NCBI GenBank assembly: GCA_937877295.1
Contig: CALFIV010000006.1
Location: forward strand, 1 to 9,602
Source of the DNA: an uncultured Clostridia bacterium
GTDB taxonomy: Bacteria; Bacillota_A; Clostridia; Christensenellales; CAG-138
Reading direction: 5' to 3'
DNA length: 9,602 nucleotides
This document shows, piece by piece, positions 1 to 6,529 of the stretch (positions are counted from its first letter, which is position 1; the number at the start of each line of letters is the position of its first letter). The notes under the pieces were generated by a model that saw only the letters and a list, made by a program, of their open reading frames with translations, made no database searches and was not told the DNA's origin. Made by a program: the position numbers and the translations under genes.

Positions 1-23
1 GATTGTTGTCATTTGAGGGTTTT

Positions 24-42
24 CGAGAGGTTGAGACTCTCG
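24..42 (+). other. Inverted repeat upstream of the HIT gene
   Basis: CGAGAG at 24-29 and CTCTCG at 37-42 form a perfect 6-bp stem with a 7-base loop. A weaker outer pairing TTTGA (12-16) with TCAAA (51-55) could extend it. The 8-mer TGTTGTCA also occurs twice (4-11 and 46-53), flanking the hairpin. There is no T-tract after the stem, so it is not a normal intrinsic terminator. Positions 1-126 hold no convincing coding sequence. The element may be a leader structure or the tail of whatever lies to the left of the window; its role is unknown. Confidence 0.35.
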
Positions 43-126
43 TTCTGTTGTCAAACGGGGCTGTAACTGTTGTTTCGATGTCCGAATGAAGACGAAATAG
101 ATAAAAAGTTATTTGTGGGTGAAAGA

Positions 127-588
127 ATGGATAATTGTGAATGGTGCAATCTATCTGAAGAAGACAAACGGTTTCAGGTGTTCGAGAGTACATTTTGGTC
201 TGTTTTTCTGTCAGATGAACAGGATTATATAGGGCGATGTATCTTGGTTCTGAAGCGTCACTGCGGTTCAATGATAGAGCTAACAGATGACGAATGGGAG
301 GATCTTCGCAATCTGATTTGTAAAGTTGAGACTTCTTTGAAGACGGTTTTAGGAGCAACTTTATGTAATTGGAGCTGCTTGATGAATAATTTCTATAAAA
401 AGCCAGAACCTGATCCGCATCTTCATATACACGTTAGGCCGAGATATGATAAGCCCGTAATGCTTAATGGGAACACCTATACTGATAGCGAGTTTGGTCA
501 TCATTATGCAGTGAAAAAGAGTTGGGCAATATCTGCTAAAGATAAAGAAGAAGTGTTATCTCGACTAAAAGAATGGCTGAATCGCTAA
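127..588 (+). CDS. HIT-family protein (nucleotide hydrolase/transferase)
   Basis: The 153-residue protein carries the histidine triad HLHIHV at residues 98-103 (H98, H100, H102), the signature of HIT enzymes that cleave or transfer nucleotidyl groups (Ap4A- or AMP-conjugate type). The following stretch VRPRY...FGHHY is typical of small bacterial HIT proteins. An N-terminal C4-x2-C7 pair fits the Cys-x-x-Cys seen in many family members and may bind zinc. The ATG at 127 is chosen because the Cys pair then sits at the usual extreme N-terminus and a GGGTGA-like ribosome site lies just upstream. A TTG at 70 in the same frame would add 19 residues (MFRCPNEDEIDKKLFVGER) unlike the family and is less likely. 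The gene is visibly AT-richer than those after position 2100 (many tta, aga, ata codons). The methyltransferase follows after 24 bases. The exact substrate cannot be told. Confidence 0.85.
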   Translation: MDNCEWCNLSEEDKRFQVFESTFWSVFLSDEQDYIGRCILVLKRHCGSMIELTDDEWEDLRNLICKVETSLKTVLGATLCNWSCLMNNFYKKPEPDPHLHIHVRPRYDKPVMLNGNTYTDSEFGHHYAVKKSWAISAKDKEEVLSRLKEWLNR

Positions 589-612
589 ATACTCGATTGC
601 GGAGGAAAAAAT

Positions 613-1398
613 ATGAGTTTACTTGATGAATACTATGCCAGCAGAGATGAAGATAAACGACTTTTGTCGCAGCATGGACAGGTTGAATATCTGACTACGA
701 TGAAATACATCCATGAATGCATTTCTCAGTTTAATTCGCCCAATATTTTGGAAGTCGGCGCAGGCACTGGCAGATATAGCGTAGCACTTGCAAAGGAAGG
801 ATACTCTGTGACGGCGGTTGAATTGGTGCAGCACAATCTGGATGTTTTAAGATCAAAACTGAATGGCACTGAACCGATTACCGCAATCCAAGGTGATGCG
901 CTGAATCTCTCATCATTCCGTGATCAATCATTTGATCTGACAATGCTCTTGGGTCCCATGTACCACCTTTACACATTTGAAGATAAGATACAGGCGATGT
1001 CTGAAGCGGTACGTGTTACAAAGCCGGGTGGATATATTCTGGTCGCTTATTGCATGAATGAACCCACAATAATTCAGTACGTGTTTTTGGGCGGTCATCT
1101 TAATGAGGTCGCAAAAATGAATATGCTGACGGATGACTGGCACTGCAAGAGCGAGCCGAAAGAAATATTTGAGTTGGTCAGAACCGAGGATATTTCATTG
1201 CTGAATTCCAAGTTTCCTCTGGATAGAATCAATATGATAGCAACAGACGGAGCAGCTCATTACTTAAGCGATTTTATTGACGAAATGGATCAGGACACTT
1301 TTGCTAAATGGATGGAATATCACTTTGCAACATGCGAGCGGCAAGATTTGATCGGAGCATCCAATCATACCCTCGACATTCTGAAAGTTCGCAGTTAA
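613..1398 (+). CDS. Class I SAM-dependent methyltransferase
   Basis: The 261-residue protein has the Rossmann-type methyltransferase core. Motif I is LEVGAGTGRYS (about residues 46-56), the SAM-binding loop. The acidic end of strand beta-2 is TAVEL (67-71). An acidic motif QGDALNLS (93-100) likely contacts the adenine. Motif IV is FDLTMLLGPMYHL (107-119), followed by the post-motif region VTKPGGYILVAY (135-146). The C-terminal third is not typical of a known named enzyme, so the substrate is unknown; the family covers small molecules as well as proteins and tRNA. The start is well supported by GGAGG at 601-605, seven bases before the ATG. It lies directly behind the HIT gene, probably on the same transcript. 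No membrane segment or signal peptide is seen. Confidence 0.88.
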   Translation: MSLLDEYYASRDEDKRLLSQHGQVEYLTTMKYIHECISQFNSPNILEVGAGTGRYSVALAKEGYSVTAVELVQHNLDVLRSKLNGTEPITAIQGDALNLSSFRDQSFDLTMLLGPMYHLYTFEDKIQAMSEAVRVTKPGGYILVAYCMNEPTIIQYVFLGGHLNEVAKMNMLTDDWHCKSEPKEIFELVRTEDISLLNSKFPLDRINMIATDGAAHYLSDFIDEMDQDTFAKWMEYHFATCERQDLIGASNHTLDILKVRS

Positions 1399-1436
1399 AT
1401 TCATGTTTGTAGAACAGATGCACCAAGGCTCCCACA

Positions 1437-1462
1437 CTGCCATCAGCAGCGGCGGATGGCAG
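1437..1462 (+). other. 8-bp hairpin between methyltransferase and membrane protein genes
   Basis: CTGCCATC (1437-1444) and GATGGCAG (1455-1462) are perfect inverse complements separated by a 10-base loop. No run of T follows, so a plain intrinsic terminator is unlikely. It sits in the 84-base gap just before the ribosome binding site of the next gene and could affect message stability or translation. Function is not known. Confidence 0.4.
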
Positions 1463-1469
1463 CGGTATC

Positions 1470-1477
1470 AGGAGGAG
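1470..1477 (+). promoter_or_regulatory. Ribosome binding site that fixes a GTG start
   Basis: AGGAGGAG lies five bases before the GTG at 1483. It supports the GTG over the in-frame ATG at 1456, which is upstream of this site, overlaps the hairpin and has no ribosome site of its own. Confidence 0.75.
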
Positions 1478-1482
1478 AAAGC

Positions 1483-1896
1483 GTGGCAAAATATGAAATG
1501 AAGAAAAAGTATCTGATTATCTATCTGTGTCTGATCGTTGTCGGGGGAATACTTATGCTTTGCCGCTGGCTGAACCATATAGGCTCCGACATCAAACTGC
1601 TTCCCGATTTTTTGCTTGCGCACATAACGAATTTTGCTCTTTGCATGATGCTTTTGCTGATATTCGGGTTTGTTGTCCTGATAGTTGGAGGGAAAATAAA
1701 GATCATTACGATCACAGCGCTTTTGCTTGCCATATTGTGCGTGGTTTATGAGTGCTTCATCCCTGTATTGAACACTCCGGACATCTGGGACGCCATATTC
1801 AGTATTGCAGGTATCGCGCTCGCTTTTGCGTATTTAGTCATGCTGAAAAAACACGGATTGACTGCTCAGCGGTCAGATCCAAGTGTGGAGGAATGA
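1483..1896 (+). CDS. Small four-helix integral membrane protein of unknown function
   Basis: From the GTG start the protein has 137 residues and four clear hydrophobic segments: about residues 9-29 (YLIIYLCLIVVGGILMLCRW), 51-72 (around NFALCMMLLLIFGF), 76-98 (IKIITITALLLAILCVVY) and 107-125 (IWDAIFSIAGIALAFAYLVM). The lysine-rich stretch KYEMKKKY comes before helix 1. The tail is short and hydrophilic (KKHGLTAQRSDPSVEE). Size, helix number and the NTPDIWDAIFSIAGI stretch before the last helix are reminiscent of VanZ-like or DUF2809-like proteins, but no diagnostic motif is visible, so no family is assigned. It sits 84 bases behind the methyltransferase. Its stop codon TGA overlaps an ATG that opens the GNAT remnant (ATGA). 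Confidence 0.75.
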   Translation: MAKYEMKKKYLIIYLCLIVVGGILMLCRWLNHIGSDIKLLPDFLLAHITNFALCMMLLLIFGFVVLIVGGKIKIITITALLLAILCVVYECFIPVLNTPDIWDAIFSIAGIALAFAYLVMLKKHGLTAQRSDPSVEE

Positions 1897-2116
1897 AAGC
1901 GTATCAAAACTGCGGATTTGGAAAAGAGATGCTGCTTGCGTTGATTGATTTGATGTTTCATCAGCTCAACGGACATAAGTTTTTGTGCAGTTGTTTTCGT
2001 GAAAACAATGCGTCGGCGCTTGCAAAAAGCTTCGGGTTTGTTTATACTCACAGCAAAACGGCATCAGTGAGCGCGACGGTTATGAATACAACTGTGATTG
2101 CTACGAACTGATATAG
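1893..2116 (+). pseudogene. GNAT acetyltransferase remnant (N-terminus missing, frameshifted)
   Basis: Two frames together encode the C-terminal part of a GNAT acetyltransferase. The frame starting at 1893 reads KAYQNCGFGKEMLLALIDLM, a motif A-like acetyl-CoA loop and helix, and continues through CFRENNASALAKSFGFVYTH, the motif B region. Near position 2050 the homologous reading moves to another frame, ending in GISERDGYEYNCDCYELI and a TAG at 2114-2116. That is a typical GNAT C-terminus (QxxGxxxRDGxxYDxxxYELI). The offset fits loss of a single base; with one base restored the remnant would be 74 residues. The usual first 90-100 residues are absent, because the upstream DNA is the membrane protein gene. 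The ATG at 1893 has GGAGG too close to be a good ribosome site. It is most likely a dead gene fragment left by a deletion or recombination. Confidence 0.75.
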
Positions 2117-2136
2117 GACAACCTGTCGGAGGATAC

Positions 2137-2610
2137 ATGGACTACATCAAAGAATTGAGAGTGCAGATAGGCAGCAGAAAGATCATTTTGAACTGCGCCG
2201 GCGCGATCATCGTGCAGAATGGAAAAATACTTATGCAGCGGCGCAGCGATAACAACCGCTGGGGACTGATCGGCGGTTTAATGGAGTTGCATGAAACATA
2301 CGAAGAAACCGCGCTTCGAGAGATCTACGAGGAAACCAAGCTCCACGTGCGGCTGACGTCTTTTCTTGGAATCTTTCATAATCATGATATGGTATGGAGC
2401 AACGGAGACCGGGCACATACGATTGGGGCATACTTCACCGCCGAGATTCTTGCCGGTTACCCGCAGACGGATGAGGAATCTTTAGAGCTTCGGTTCTTTG
2501 CGCCGGAAGATTTGCCGGATCTGTTTGCCCAAGACCACAGAGAAGCCGTTCAAGCGTATTTGACAGGTATCAGATACCCATTATTGCATGAGAACAGGGA
2601 GGTACAATGA
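2137..2610 (+). CDS. NUDIX hydrolase
   Basis: The 157-residue protein contains a NUDIX box at about residues 47-69, with Gly47, Glu53 and the catalytic helix REIYEE (61-66). It ends in EETKL where the consensus is EExGU, so the final conserved Gly is Lys68; the metal-binding glutamates are intact. NUDIX enzymes hydrolyse nucleoside diphosphates linked to another group, such as (d)NTPs, ADP-ribose, NADH or dinucleoside polyphosphates. The N-terminal strand (CAGAIIVQNGKILMQRRSDN) and RWGLIGG are typical of the MutT-like layout. The substrate cannot be read from the sequence. The ATG at 2137 is chosen because GGAGG (2128-2132) sits just before it. A longer reading from 2098 would overlap the GNAT remnant. 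The stop overlaps the start of the next gene (ATGA), indicating translational coupling. Confidence 0.88.
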   Translation: MDYIKELRVQIGSRKIILNCAGAIIVQNGKILMQRRSDNNRWGLIGGLMELHETYEETALREIYEETKLHVRLTSFLGIFHNHDMVWSNGDRAHTIGAYFTAEILAGYPQTDEESLELRFFAPEDLPDLFAQDHREAVQAYLTGIRYPLLHENREVQ

Positions 2611-3428
2611 TGAACGCATCCGTATCTGTTTGGTCAATGGTTTGCATGGCAATCTCTGCGCTGGTTGCCTTTGCAATACCGGTGGTGCTCTGTATTTGGC
2701 TTCGTAAGAAAAAGCATGCAGATTTGCTTCCGTTCTTTATCGGATGCGCAGTTATGCTGGTATTTGCGTTGGTATTGGAAACGCTGGTCCATCAGCTTGT
2801 ACTGAATGTATTGCCGATCGGCAAAACAATCCTGAACAACATCTGGCTATATGCGCTCTACGGAGGCTTTATGGCAGGATTGTTCGAAGAGACCGGACGG
2901 TTCGTTGCATTCAAAACGATTCTGAAAAAGGTTCGTAACAAAGACGTCGATGCACTGATGTATGGCGCGGGACACGGCGGATTTGAAGCAGCGATGCTGC
3001 TTGGCGGCGCAATGATCAGCAATCTGATTATATCGGTGATGCTGAACCTCGGGCTGACGTCGCATCTGACAAACAACGTTCCGGCGGAACAGATGCCGCA
3101 GGTTCAGGCGGTATTTGACAGCTTGACTTCCGGTGCGCCGTATACGTTTCTAATCGGCATAATCGAGCGTATCTTTGCCGTCGCTCTGCAGATCTCACTT
3201 TCGGTCATCGTGTGGTTTGGAGCGAATCGAAACGGAAAGTGGCTGCTGTATCCGCTTGCGATCATACTGCATCTTTTGTTGGATGGCGTAACGGTTATTG
3301 CCGCACAGTACTGTTCAGTATGGATCACCGAATGCGTGCTGTTTGTCTTGACCTTACTCGTAGTACTGCTTGCCCGGCATATCTGGAAAAAATATCAAGA
3401 AGAAAGGGAAGAATATGGAACAATCTAA
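2607..3428 (+). CDS. YhfC-family intramembrane metalloprotease
   Basis: The 273-residue protein is very hydrophobic, with about seven or eight transmembrane segments. It carries the motifs of the YhfC (DUF2324) family, a branch of presumed intramembrane metalloproteases. These are an EExxR motif in GLFEETGRFVAF (E94, E95, R98), a HGGxE motif in YGAGHGGFEA (H123, E127), an ER pair at 187-188 and a HxxxD motif in LHLLLDG (H222, D226). These residues would bind zinc inside the membrane. Family members are uncharacterised or poorly characterised, so the substrate is unknown. The ATG at 2607 overlaps the NUDIX stop (ATGA). A second ATG at 2610 is better spaced, seven bases after AGGGAGG at 2596-2602, and may be the real start. 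The C-terminal tail is charged and cytosolic (KKYQEEREEYGTI). The 3' end overlaps the next gene by 14 bases. Confidence 0.85.
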   Translation: MMNASVSVWSMVCMAISALVAFAIPVVLCIWLRKKKHADLLPFFIGCAVMLVFALVLETLVHQLVLNVLPIGKTILNNIWLYALYGGFMAGLFEETGRFVAFKTILKKVRNKDVDALMYGAGHGGFEAAMLLGGAMISNLIISVMLNLGLTSHLTNNVPAEQMPQVQAVFDSLTSGAPYTFLIGIIERIFAVALQISLSVIVWFGANRNGKWLLYPLAIILHLLLDGVTVIAAQYCSVWITECVLFVLTLLVVLLARHIWKKYQEEREEYGTI

Positions 3429-4509
3429 GAAAAAGCGCAGTCTTTTCTCGCGAATCCTGAAAGTGATCGGCATTTGCATCGGCGTCATTCTCTTGCTGGT
3501 CATCGGTTTTCTCGGATTTCTGACTGTTGCGGAATATCGACCGTCAGATCTGGAATCGATAACGGTGGAGGGCACGGCAAATAAGAACCTTTCCACAGGG
3601 GATACCGTAACGTTAATGACATGGAACATCGGCTACGGCGCACTGGATGAGAACTCGGATTTCTTCTTGGACGGCGGAACGATGGTGCGCGCAGAGAGCA
3701 AGGAAGCTGTCTTGCGAAACATGGACGGGATTGCACAAACGATCGTCGCCGTTCAGCCGGACATTCTGCTGATACAGGAAGTAGATCGTGACTCCGCAAG
3801 ATCATGTGGCGTCAACGAATATACATATCTGCAGGAGCATTTAAGCGGGTATGACAACGCGTTTGCGATGAACTACAAAGCCGCCCTTGTCCCGTATCCG
3901 CTGCCAAAGACGCTTGGCAAGGTAGATGCAGGTATTGCATCGTTCTCTGCATATAAAATGCAAACCGCGGAACGTATTCAGCTTCCCGTTCCGTTTTCAT
4001 GGCCGATGAGTACCATTAACCTGAAGCGTTGTCTGCTTGTTTCTCGAATCGTAATCGAAAACAGCGATCGAGAGCTCGTGATCGTCAATTTGCATCTCGA
4101 GGCATATGACGACGGTGAAGGTAAGCTTGCGCAAACCAAAGTGCTTGCAGATCTCCTGAGAACGGAAGCGGAAAAAGGCAACTATGTCATTGCCGGCGGC
4201 GATTTCAATCAGATCTTCTCCAGCGCAGATCAGAACGCCTATCCGTTATATGGCGAAAACTGGGCTGCGCCTGTGATCGACGTTACACAGTTTGGCGACG
4301 GCTTTGCATTTCTGATGGACGAAACCGTACCGAGCTGCCGCCTTCTGAACATGCCCTATCAGAATGCCGATCACGAAACATTTCAATATTATCTGATTGA
4401 CGGGTTTATTGTATCTTCCAATCTCATTGTAGAATCGATGGAAACACAGGATCTTGGTTTTGCGTACGCCGATCACAACCCGCTTGTGCTGCGTGCAACA
4501 CTTTCCTGA
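3415..4509 (+). CDS. Membrane-anchored endonuclease/exonuclease/phosphatase (EEP) family protein
   Basis: The 364-residue protein starts with a basic stretch (KKKRSLFSRILK) and one strong transmembrane helix at about 15-38, so the catalytic domain is probably outside the membrane. The EEP fold motifs appear in order: TLMTWNIGYG (N71), ILLIQEVD (E122), VIVNLHLEAYDDG (H227), IAGGDFNQIF (D263, N265), LIDGFIVS (D329) and AYADHNPL (D353, H354). This is a complete metal-dependent phosphodiesterase/phosphatase site. The family includes DNase I-like nucleases, sphingomyelinases and inositol-phosphate phosphatases. With a membrane anchor and neighbouring lipid genes, a phospholipid or cell-surface phosphodiester substrate is plausible but unproven. 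The ATG at 3415 follows AAAGGGAAG and overlaps the upstream gene by 14 bases. Reading from 3370 would add residues unrelated to the family. Confidence 0.88.
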   Translation: MEQSKKKRSLFSRILKVIGICIGVILLLVIGFLGFLTVAEYRPSDLESITVEGTANKNLSTGDTVTLMTWNIGYGALDENSDFFLDGGTMVRAESKEAVLRNMDGIAQTIVAVQPDILLIQEVDRDSARSCGVNEYTYLQEHLSGYDNAFAMNYKAALVPYPLPKTLGKVDAGIASFSAYKMQTAERIQLPVPFSWPMSTINLKRCLLVSRIVIENSDRELVIVNLHLEAYDDGEGKLAQTKVLADLLRTEAEKGNYVIAGGDFNQIFSSADQNAYPLYGENWAAPVIDVTQFGDGFAFLMDETVPSCRLLNMPYQNADHETFQYYLIDGFIVSSNLIVESMETQDLGFAYADHNPLVLRATLS

Positions 4510-4516
4510 CAGTACA

Positions 4517-4545
4517 TTGACAAGAAACGTGGATTCCTGTATCAT
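4517..4545 (+). promoter_or_regulatory. Near-consensus sigma-70/sigma-A promoter
   Basis: A perfect -35 box TTGACA (4517-4522) is followed by a 17-base spacer and a -10 box TATCAT (4540-4545), five of six matches to TATAAT. Transcription would begin near 4551-4553, about 15-20 bases before the acyltransferase start. It lies in the only sizeable gap in this part of the gene series, so it probably drives the acyltransferase, DUF4298, GNAT-fusion, phosphoesterase and trypsin-fold genes as a separate transcript. Confidence 0.75.
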
Positions 4546-4567
4546 TTTTATCATAGCAGGCGAGGTA

Positions 4568-5431
4568 ATGAGCATGTTTGATCCCAAAACCGATCGGTAT
4601 CCATATCCGGAATGGAAGGATCGTCACTATCTTCAGGTTCATAAAAATCGCGGCATCGTGTTTGATACCGACTATCCGTATATCGACAAAAGCCGGTGGT
4701 TTCTGTTTCGGCAGGGCATGATTCGTTTTTTATTAAACATTCTTGTCTTCCCAATCACAACGATCCGCTTGGGACTCAAAGTAAAGGGCCGTGAGAATCT
4801 GAAAAAACATCGGGAAACGATACAAAAGGGCATTGTTTCATGCAGCAATCATGTACATCTTTGGGATTACCTGTGCATCATGAAGGCTGTTCGTCCGTAT
4901 CGCACAAATGTGATTTCATGGACGCCGAATATCAACGGAGAAAACGGAACACTGATCAGGATGGTCGGTGGAATTCCGATTCCGGATACCGATCTTGCGG
5001 CAACAAAAACCTACCTCAAGGAGATCATCAAGTTGGTACAGGGCGGCGGTTGGCTGCAGATCTATTCTGAGGGCAGCATGTGGGAGTTTTACGCGCCGAT
5101 ACGGCCGTTTAAACCGGGAACAGCCCATATTGCATGCGAAAGCGGTCGACCTGTTTTGCCGATGGGTTTTTCCTACCGTGAACCCGGCTGGATACGCAAA
5201 CACATCTTCCGACAGATTGCTTGTTTTACACTTACGATCGGCGAACCGATCCTTGCGAATCCTGACCTGCCGAAGAAAGAACAGCGGCGTGATTTAACAG
5301 TTCGCTGCCATGAAGCTGTCTGCCGGCTTGCAGACATCGATCCAAAGGAGAATCTCTATCCTCCAATCTTTGCAGAATCTAAAAGAATTGACTATTACAC
5401 GGATACGTATGGCATTGGCTATCGCGGATAA
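4568..5431 (+). CDS. PlsC-like 1-acyl-sn-glycerol-3-phosphate acyltransferase family protein
   Basis: The 287-residue protein has the catalytic H(x4)D motif of glycerolipid acyltransferases in SCSNHVHLWDY (H95, D100), block II in MVGGIPIP (132-139) and block III in IYSEGSMWEF (E168, G169), then PFKPGTAHIA, a typical block IV. The usual NHQSxxD is NHVHLWD and the EGTRS of block III is EGSMW, so it belongs to a divergent branch. A hydrophobic stretch at about 51-66 probably seats it on the membrane. Members transfer an acyl chain to lysophosphatidic acid or related lipids. The N-terminus (PYPEWKDRHYLQ...) is longer than in a minimal PlsC. Two starts are possible: ATG 4568, or ATG 4574 with GAGG (4562-4565) eight bases ahead. 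A strong promoter lies just upstream. The DUF4298 gene follows with its ribosome site touching the stop codon. Confidence 0.85.
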   Translation: MSMFDPKTDRYPYPEWKDRHYLQVHKNRGIVFDTDYPYIDKSRWFLFRQGMIRFLLNILVFPITTIRLGLKVKGRENLKKHRETIQKGIVSCSNHVHLWDYLCIMKAVRPYRTNVISWTPNINGENGTLIRMVGGIPIPDTDLAATKTYLKEIIKLVQGGGWLQIYSEGSMWEFYAPIRPFKPGTAHIACESGRPVLPMGFSYREPGWIRKHIFRQIACFTLTIGEPILANPDLPKKEQRRDLTVRCHEAVCRLADIDPKENLYPPIFAESKRIDYYTDTYGIGYRG

Positions 5432-5443
5432 AGGAGTGGATTT

Positions 5444-5754
5444 ATGAAACAAATTGATCGCATCCAAGAAATGGAGCGTTGCTATGATACGTCTGCGGAA
5501 GCGGTCAAAACGCTATCCGAAGTCTTTCTGTCTATGAGAAAAATCAAAAGGCATTCAAAAATCTGTACAAGTATTACGACGGTACCGATTGGATGAAAGA
5601 TTTTGAAGCAGATGAAGCCGGTAAACTGCCGGAAGGCTTGAAGCGCGGAGTGCTTTCGGAGGATGCGGTGTATGATCTGATCATCGAGCATCACGAATTG
5701 ATGGCCCGTATTTCAATAATCCTTGCAAACGCAATCGAAACCCATATGGCATGA
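5444..5754 (+). pseudogene. DUF4298 family gene, interrupted by a single-base frameshift
   Basis: The reading frame opens at ATG 5444 behind a good AAGGAG site (5431-5436) and encodes KQIDRIQEMERCYDTSAEAVKTLSE. It then leaves the conserved sequence and stops at 5594-5596. A second frame continues the family exactly: VYEKNQKAFKNLYKYY, the DUF4298 hallmark DFEADEAGKLPEGLKRGVLS (D/E-rich, then LKRGVLSEDAVYDL), ending at TGA 5752-5754. Adding one base near 5521-5523 (GAAGTCTTT) would read E-A-L-S-V-Y-E and give one 103-residue protein of normal family length. DUF4298 proteins are short helical proteins of unknown function. This is a true loss of function, a sequencing or assembly error, or much less likely programmed shifting. 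The rest of the domain is well preserved, so the break is recent or artificial. Confidence 0.85.
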
Positions 5755-5761
5755 GGCGAAT

Positions 5762-6529
5762 ATGACAATGATTGAAACAGAACGCTTGATCCTGCGTGCT
5801 TGGACGACGGACGACGCCGAAGCATTGTTTGACTATGCAAAGTCTCCACTGGTTGGCCCGGCTGCCGGTTGGAAGCCGCATGAAACAATCGACGAAACGC
5901 GTGCATATTTAGCGCATACGATCGAAAAGAATGAAACAAGAGCAATTGTCCTGAAAACCGAACAACGTGTGATCGGATCGATTGGTCTGCATAAAAGTGA
6001 CAATGAATCTCTTCGTGAAATCGGCTACGTCATGCATCCGGATTATTGGGGTCACGGTTACATGACGGAAGCCGTAAAAGCCACGCTCAAATTTGCGTTT
6101 GAAACATTGCACCTGAATCTTGTTCAGATTGGACATTTTCCCGAAAATATTCGATCCAGAAATGTAATCCAAAGATGCGGGTTTCAATATGAAGGTACTT
6201 TACGCAAATCGTACCAAATCTATGACGGTACCATGAAGGACGAATGCCGGTATTCGATGACGCGAGAGGAATGGGAAGCAGGCGCAACTGAGAAGCCAGC
6301 CTATGCTTTTGTACAGAACCGTGTTTGCGCATATTTTCCCTGTCATAGAACAGACGATGCGGAGCATTTCAACTGTCTGTTTTGCTATTGTCCGTTGTAT
6401 CGTATGGAGGATTGCGGCGGTAATCCGACGTATCTCTCAAACGGCATCAAAGATTGCAGCAACTGCACAGTACCGCATTTCCATTATGATCATGTGATCC
6501 GAAAGCTTGCGAAAGGATGTCGCGAATGA
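5762..6529 (+). CDS. GNAT acetyltransferase fused to a cysteine-rich small metal-binding domain
   Basis: Residues 1-172 form a RimJ/RimL-like GNAT domain: ETERLILRAWTTDDAEALF at the start, the acetyl-CoA loop in MHPDYWGHGYMTEA (91-104), and the motif-B region with N134 and CGFQYEGTLRKSY, ending DECRYSMTREEWEA. After about ten residues a second domain (181-255) matches the cysteine-rich small domain (PF04071-like): C189-x4-C194-H195, FNC205LFC208YC210PLY, C218GG, KDC232-x2-C235 and PH239. The cysteines probably bind a metal. Such domains usually stand alone as about 80-residue proteins. The ATG at 5762 is five bases after GAGG (5753-5756), and the upstream DUF4298 stop overlaps that site. No start codon with a ribosome site lies at the junction (about 6275-6301), so one chain is expected. 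Its stop overlaps the next start (ATGA). The acetyl acceptor is unknown. Confidence 0.87.
   Translation: MTMIETERLILRAWTTDDAEALFDYAKSPLVGPAAGWKPHETIDETRAYLAHTIEKNETRAIVLKTEQRVIGSIGLHKSDNESLREIGYVMHPDYWGHGYMTEAVKATLKFAFETLHLNLVQIGHFPENIRSRNVIQRCGFQYEGTLRKSYQIYDGTMKDECRYSMTREEWEAGATEKPAYAFVQNRVCAYFPCHRTDDAEHFNCLFCYCPLYRMEDCGGNPTYLSNGIKDCSNCTVPHFHYDHVIRKLAKGCRE
6512..6517 (+). promoter_or_regulatory. Ribosome binding site that favours the start at 6526
   Basis: AAAGGA lies eight bases before ATG 6526. The alternative ATG at 6517 overlaps this site, so the downstream ATG is preferred. Confidence 0.6.

Noticed and set aside
1..70. Possible CRISPR repeat, tracrRNA or integron attC site at the left edge
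   Set aside because: There is only one hairpin copy, no spaced repeats of constant length, no cas or integrase gene in the window, and no pair of attC core sites.
70..126. TTG start at 70 for the HIT protein
   Set aside because: The extra 19 residues are unlike the HIT family, which usually begins just before the Cys-x-x-Cys pair. ATG 127 has a plausible ribosome site.
1403..1501. Short frame of 32 codons (MFVEQMHQGS...) between the methyltransferase and the membrane protein gene
   Set aside because: It has no ribosome binding site, overlaps the hairpin and the start of the membrane protein gene, and matches no family I recognise.
5388..5417. TTGACT box near the end of the acyltransferase gene as a promoter for DUF4298
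   Set aside because: No acceptable -10 box lies 16-18 bases downstream, and the sequence is inside coding DNA.
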